This document shows, in pieces, positions 60,596-64,000 of a stretch of 64,000 nucleotides of DNA; the stretch's first letter is position 1; the number at the start of each line of letters is the position of its first letter. The notes beneath the pieces were generated by a model that saw only the letters and a list, made by a program, of their open reading frames with translations, was not told the DNA's origin and did not search any database. The stretch comes from Pocillopora verrucosa (lineage: Eukaryota > Cnidaria > Anthozoa > Scleractinia > Pocilloporidae), in assembly GCF_036669915.1 (NCBI RefSeq), contig NC_089318.1:15402628-15466627 (forward strand), given 5' to 3'. The position numbers were made by a program, and so were the translations under genes.

Positions 60596-63500
60596 ATGAT
60601 GGCGGATGAATCGTTCACTGATGGCAGAGCATCGGAAGAACCATACACAAGGGTACGAACCCTGGGACGTGGGGCATTCGGCGAGGCAGTTTTGTATCGC
60701 AAAACAGAGGTAGGAAAATGGGAAGTCAGTCTGCGTTTTGCCACAACAAGCTAGTCTGCATCGATCTAGGCAAAGTGTGCAAACTCTATCCATTTTGCAA
60801 ATTTTATCTCTCTCCAGCGGTATTTACAGCAGAAAAGTGTTGAAATATTTTTTAAGATGCTGGATATCAAATATTTTTCTGTTCGTGGCAAATTTATTTG
60901 ATTCTTAGAGAGACCACCTGCCGAAATGATTGAAAAAGATGGAAATCGCTTTTGTTGACTTTGAACGAATTGCAATTGTATTTGATTATAGGAGAAGTTA
61001 CTTCTTCATGATAAAGCCTGCATCTTAATTAATTAAAATGGCTTTGGCAAACTCATGTTTTTGATGTAAAAAAATGATGGTAGTTTGAGCGCATACTTCT
61101 ATCAAGTTGCCACATGTTGAAAGCTCTGAATAAATTTGTGTTTTTAATCAAGCTCAAGTTATTAAAGTGGCTAAAATTCCGCATTGGTAGCTAAATTTTC
61201 CGCTTTTATAACATAATTTCTCTATTTATGTGTACATTTTTTTCAATACTCAGAGGGATATAATTTACCAAACCTACCTATCAAGAGGCTAAAATGCCTA
61301 CTAAACGTTTTAAAAGAGAAAAATTTACAGCTTAATTTGCAGTTTATTTTTTCCAAGACCAGAGACGATTTCAAGATCATTCAATAAATAAGTTTCACAC
61401 AATTTTGGTAGCTTATTTAGCAGTGTACAATATTTTACTGAGTCAAAGAGATCAAGTTGTCTCATTGTCCCCACGTTAGTAAGGGTGTAATTTTCAGCAT
61501 TTTGTTAAGTTCAAATGTGGAAGTATACTCAAGTGACCTTTGAAAATATAAGCTTGCCTTAATCTGGCACTTTATTTAAATTTGATTAAAAGAAATAAAT
61601 TTAATCTTCAGAGCATCATGCAGCGAGCTACAGAAATAGTTATTCAGGAATCAGTAGAAGTGTAAGCCAGTGGTTTGTAATAGTGATAATCAGCTTATGA
61701 TAATGCAGTGTTGGTGAGTTTCAGATATAATGTTACTCATCAAAGAAATGTGAGAGGTTTATTTTTTGAAAGCTGCACTTGAAATGTTTGGTTTTATTAT
61801 AAGCTGTTTAGGATAACTAATCCTGTCTGGATTTAGATTACTGTCATTTGATATCCAGGAAAATAATAAGACAAGACAAGTTAATAATCAAAGGATTACA
61901 CTGCATGCTTATAATGAGTGGATCTGCAGAGGTCACTACTAGAGAAATACTTCAAATTCTTTGACTTGTTATTCTTACTTGTTGGGCAGAGCATGTCTCA
62001 TTTATCAACACATCAAGTTGTGGAGATTTTTAAAACCAGCTCCTCTTTGCCCCTGAATAAGCTGACAATCATTTAGGATCTTGTATTGTTTATTCAAGTT
62101 TAAAATGACATTTTTTCACCTTTGGAATCAAAGGTTTATATTACAGCACATGACACAAAAAAAAAAGATGGATGCCTATTAACTTTGATAAGCGAGCAAT
62201 TGTTGAAATATTGTAATTGGATGACATGTAATTAGCACTAAATAGTGGGCACTTGATTTGTACTGAAGTGTTTAATAACAGTATTTTGAGATAAGATAAC
62301 AAATCCAATCCAAACAACATGTTGGCAGATGCATTGGTCAATACATCAGCCTACAGTCGATGGACTGCCTATGGACTGGCAGCCAACTGTTGGCTCACTG
62401 GCCAGTAGATCCTAAAAGTTTCTGTTTTGCTACTGTGTTACAGCGAATCAGTTGTGTTTTTAAAGTTAGGTCTTCTTCCAATGTACTAAGCCTTCTTTGG
62501 GGTTTAACAGGCCTACATGGTTAACTGTCAATAGGCTGGTAGAGTCAAGGGTCCTTACAATGTGACACTGGTAGAACCTATAAGTGTCTGTTTTTCCTGT
62601 TGTGTTACAGCCAATCAGTTGTCTTTTTAAAGTTAGGTCTTCTTCCAATGTATCAAGCCTAATATTTGGGGCTTAACAAGTCTGCATGTCATTCTCTACT
62701 ACCTCTTTCCCTGTGAGTCCCACCTGTCAGTCATAATCCTGCCATTGATTTCATCTCAATATTAGCAACTATTTTGAGAAAAAAATCATTCAGCTTTTAA
62801 TAGTTCAAACATATTTTGTTTTTGATTGATAAATTTAATGTTGTTTAGTACTGTTTGTGATTAGTTGTTTTGTTATGTGATTTCCTATTTAGGACAATGT
62901 GCTTGTTGTTGTAAAGGAAGTGAACTTGAGTCGAGCAACTGACAAGGAGAGAGTGGATGCAGAAAAAGAAGTGGAAATTCTCTCCTTACTAAATCACACT
63001 AATATTGTGACATATTTTAATCATTACATTGATGGTACATCACTGCTCATTGAGATGGAATATTGCAATGGTGGAACTCTGAATGACAAGATATATGGTC
63101 AAAAGGAATTATTTGCTGAGGAGGTACTCTCGTAATTTTCAATGTCCTGTTGGCCAGTTAAGTTTTGTGTGTTTTTTTAGTTGATATTGCTACCCTAACT
63201 AATGGTACAGTTACTGTACTTATGGTAGTGATGAAATAAATCACAGATCTATTTTCAATGGTGAAAACTTTAATTTCGTTTTTCATTTCAGATTGTGATC
63301 TGGTATTTCTTTCAAATTTGTTCTGGAATGAGTCATATTCATGAATGTGGTGTTGTTCACAGGTATGAGTCTTTCAGTACTTCACCTTTTGATGTTGAGT
63401 AATTTTTTCAAAGCTAGTATATACATTTATCACGTTCATCTTACTGAGTGAATGGAGGGGAAAGAAGAGAAATACTGGGTCACTTTTTTTTAAGCTAATA

Positions 63501-64000
63501 CAGTAAATATTATAATGTCCTTGCCAACTGAATAAAAGGGACAGAAGAGAAAATATTTGGCCAGAAGTTATGAAAAACAGAGGGAGCATCATTACTAAGA
63601 GCCAAATACTCCTCTGTCCCACCCCACGTTATTCATGAGGGATGAAAAGTGATGGTCAGTTTTATCAAATGACCATCACTTTTTGGTTTTCTTCTCTCTT
63701 CTTTCAACTTGTATCTCACAAGGCCACACACTTGAAGCTGAAGCTGTTCCATTTGGCCCTAAAACTGAGATTTTTGTCTAAGGTTTTCAAGAAAGCAAAC
63801 AATTCAGGGGCAGTGCAGGTCATGATATGTGACCCTCCACGGGAAAACGGACACTAACGCTTTTCCGTTTAAGCTGCAAAACCGTTTACTATCCGTTTAT
63901 ATCCGTTTAAACGGTTCATGAAAGCGTTTAAACGGTTTGCTTATCCGTTTAAAAAAATTTGCATCCGTTTAATGCTTTAGCTAAAACGTTTAAGCGGTTT
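60596..64000 (+). CDS. NEK9: NEK9-type serine/threonine kinase, first three coding exons (runs off window)
   Basis: Exons 60596-60709, 62893-63123 and 63292-63362, all phase-consistent, give the N-lobe of a protein kinase. The glycine loop is LGRGAFGEAVLYRKTE, the ATP-binding lysine lies in VVVKEVNLSR, the helix C glutamate in AEKEVEILSLLNH, and the hinge is LLIEMEYCNGGTLNDK. The third exon ends just at the catalytic loop (HIHECGVVHR). The sequence resembles NEK9 more than NEK8 in the glycine loop and the following exon (from memory). NEK9 is a mitotic kinase that also carries RCC1 repeats, which would lie beyond the window. Two ATGs are adjacent at 60596 and 60599; either may be used. The catalytic aspartate exon is not found before 64000. 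Confidence 0.86.
63838..64000. repeat. Degenerate 'ccgtttaaacgg' repeat, truncated by window end
   Basis: The motifs 'tccgttta', 'cgtttaaacgg' and 'gcgtttaaacggtt' recur at 8-20-base intervals on both strands, starting near 'gggaaaacggacactaacgc'. It lies in a NEK9-like intron and continues past the edge. Confidence 0.7.

Noticed and set aside
1..64000. CRISPR array, operon or prokaryotic defence system
   Set aside because: Spliced genes, tRNA-derived SINEs and MITEs show nuclear eukaryotic DNA; no direct-repeat/spacer array with regular spacing was seen.

Overview
The window looks like nuclear DNA from a cnidarian, most likely a stony coral (Scleractinia). It is AT-rich, its genes are split by short GT-AG introns, it is dense in small palindromic elements and tRNA-derived repeats, and it carries secreted fibrinogen-like proteins of the kind found in coral skeletal matrix. 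The organism call rests on recognition of families, not on a search.

Positions 1-26,690 are a tandem segmental array. The basic unit is about 6.2 kb and is itself an old dimer. One half carries a four-exon gene for a small secreted fibrinogen-related (FReD-like) protein; the other half carries an internally deleted relic of the same gene. The dimer occurs three times: genes at 6870, 13369 and 19591, relics at 11058, 17125 and 25930. Copies 2 and 3 are intact (304 codons plus stop). Copy 1 has a 4-base deletion in exon 4. Unit 1 also holds a 5.8-kb insertion (about 946-6737) with a decayed zinc-finger-containing gene of an unrecognised repetitive family. Units 1 and 3 carry remains of a class A GPCR. 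Small insertions with target-site duplications date later events.

Positions 28,179-33,375 (+) hold a nine-exon gene (502 residues) for a secreted PAN/Apple - EGF - three calcium-binding EGF - FReD protein resembling coral skeletal organic matrix proteins. Its last three exons match the small tandem genes in size and phase (34 nt, 127 nt, terminal exon), so the small genes probably arose from the 3' part of a gene like this.

Positions 34,655-60,220 (-) hold the exportin-5 gene (XPO5), the nuclear export receptor for pre-miRNA and other double-stranded RNA. I placed 36 coding exons with consistent phases; two short stretches are unplaced. Its introns are packed with MITE-like palindromes and SINE-like repeats, including a 97-bp-arm inverted repeat. 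From 60,596 (+) the first three coding exons of a NEK9-type kinase run head to head with XPO5 across a 375-bp shared promoter region and leave the window at the right edge.
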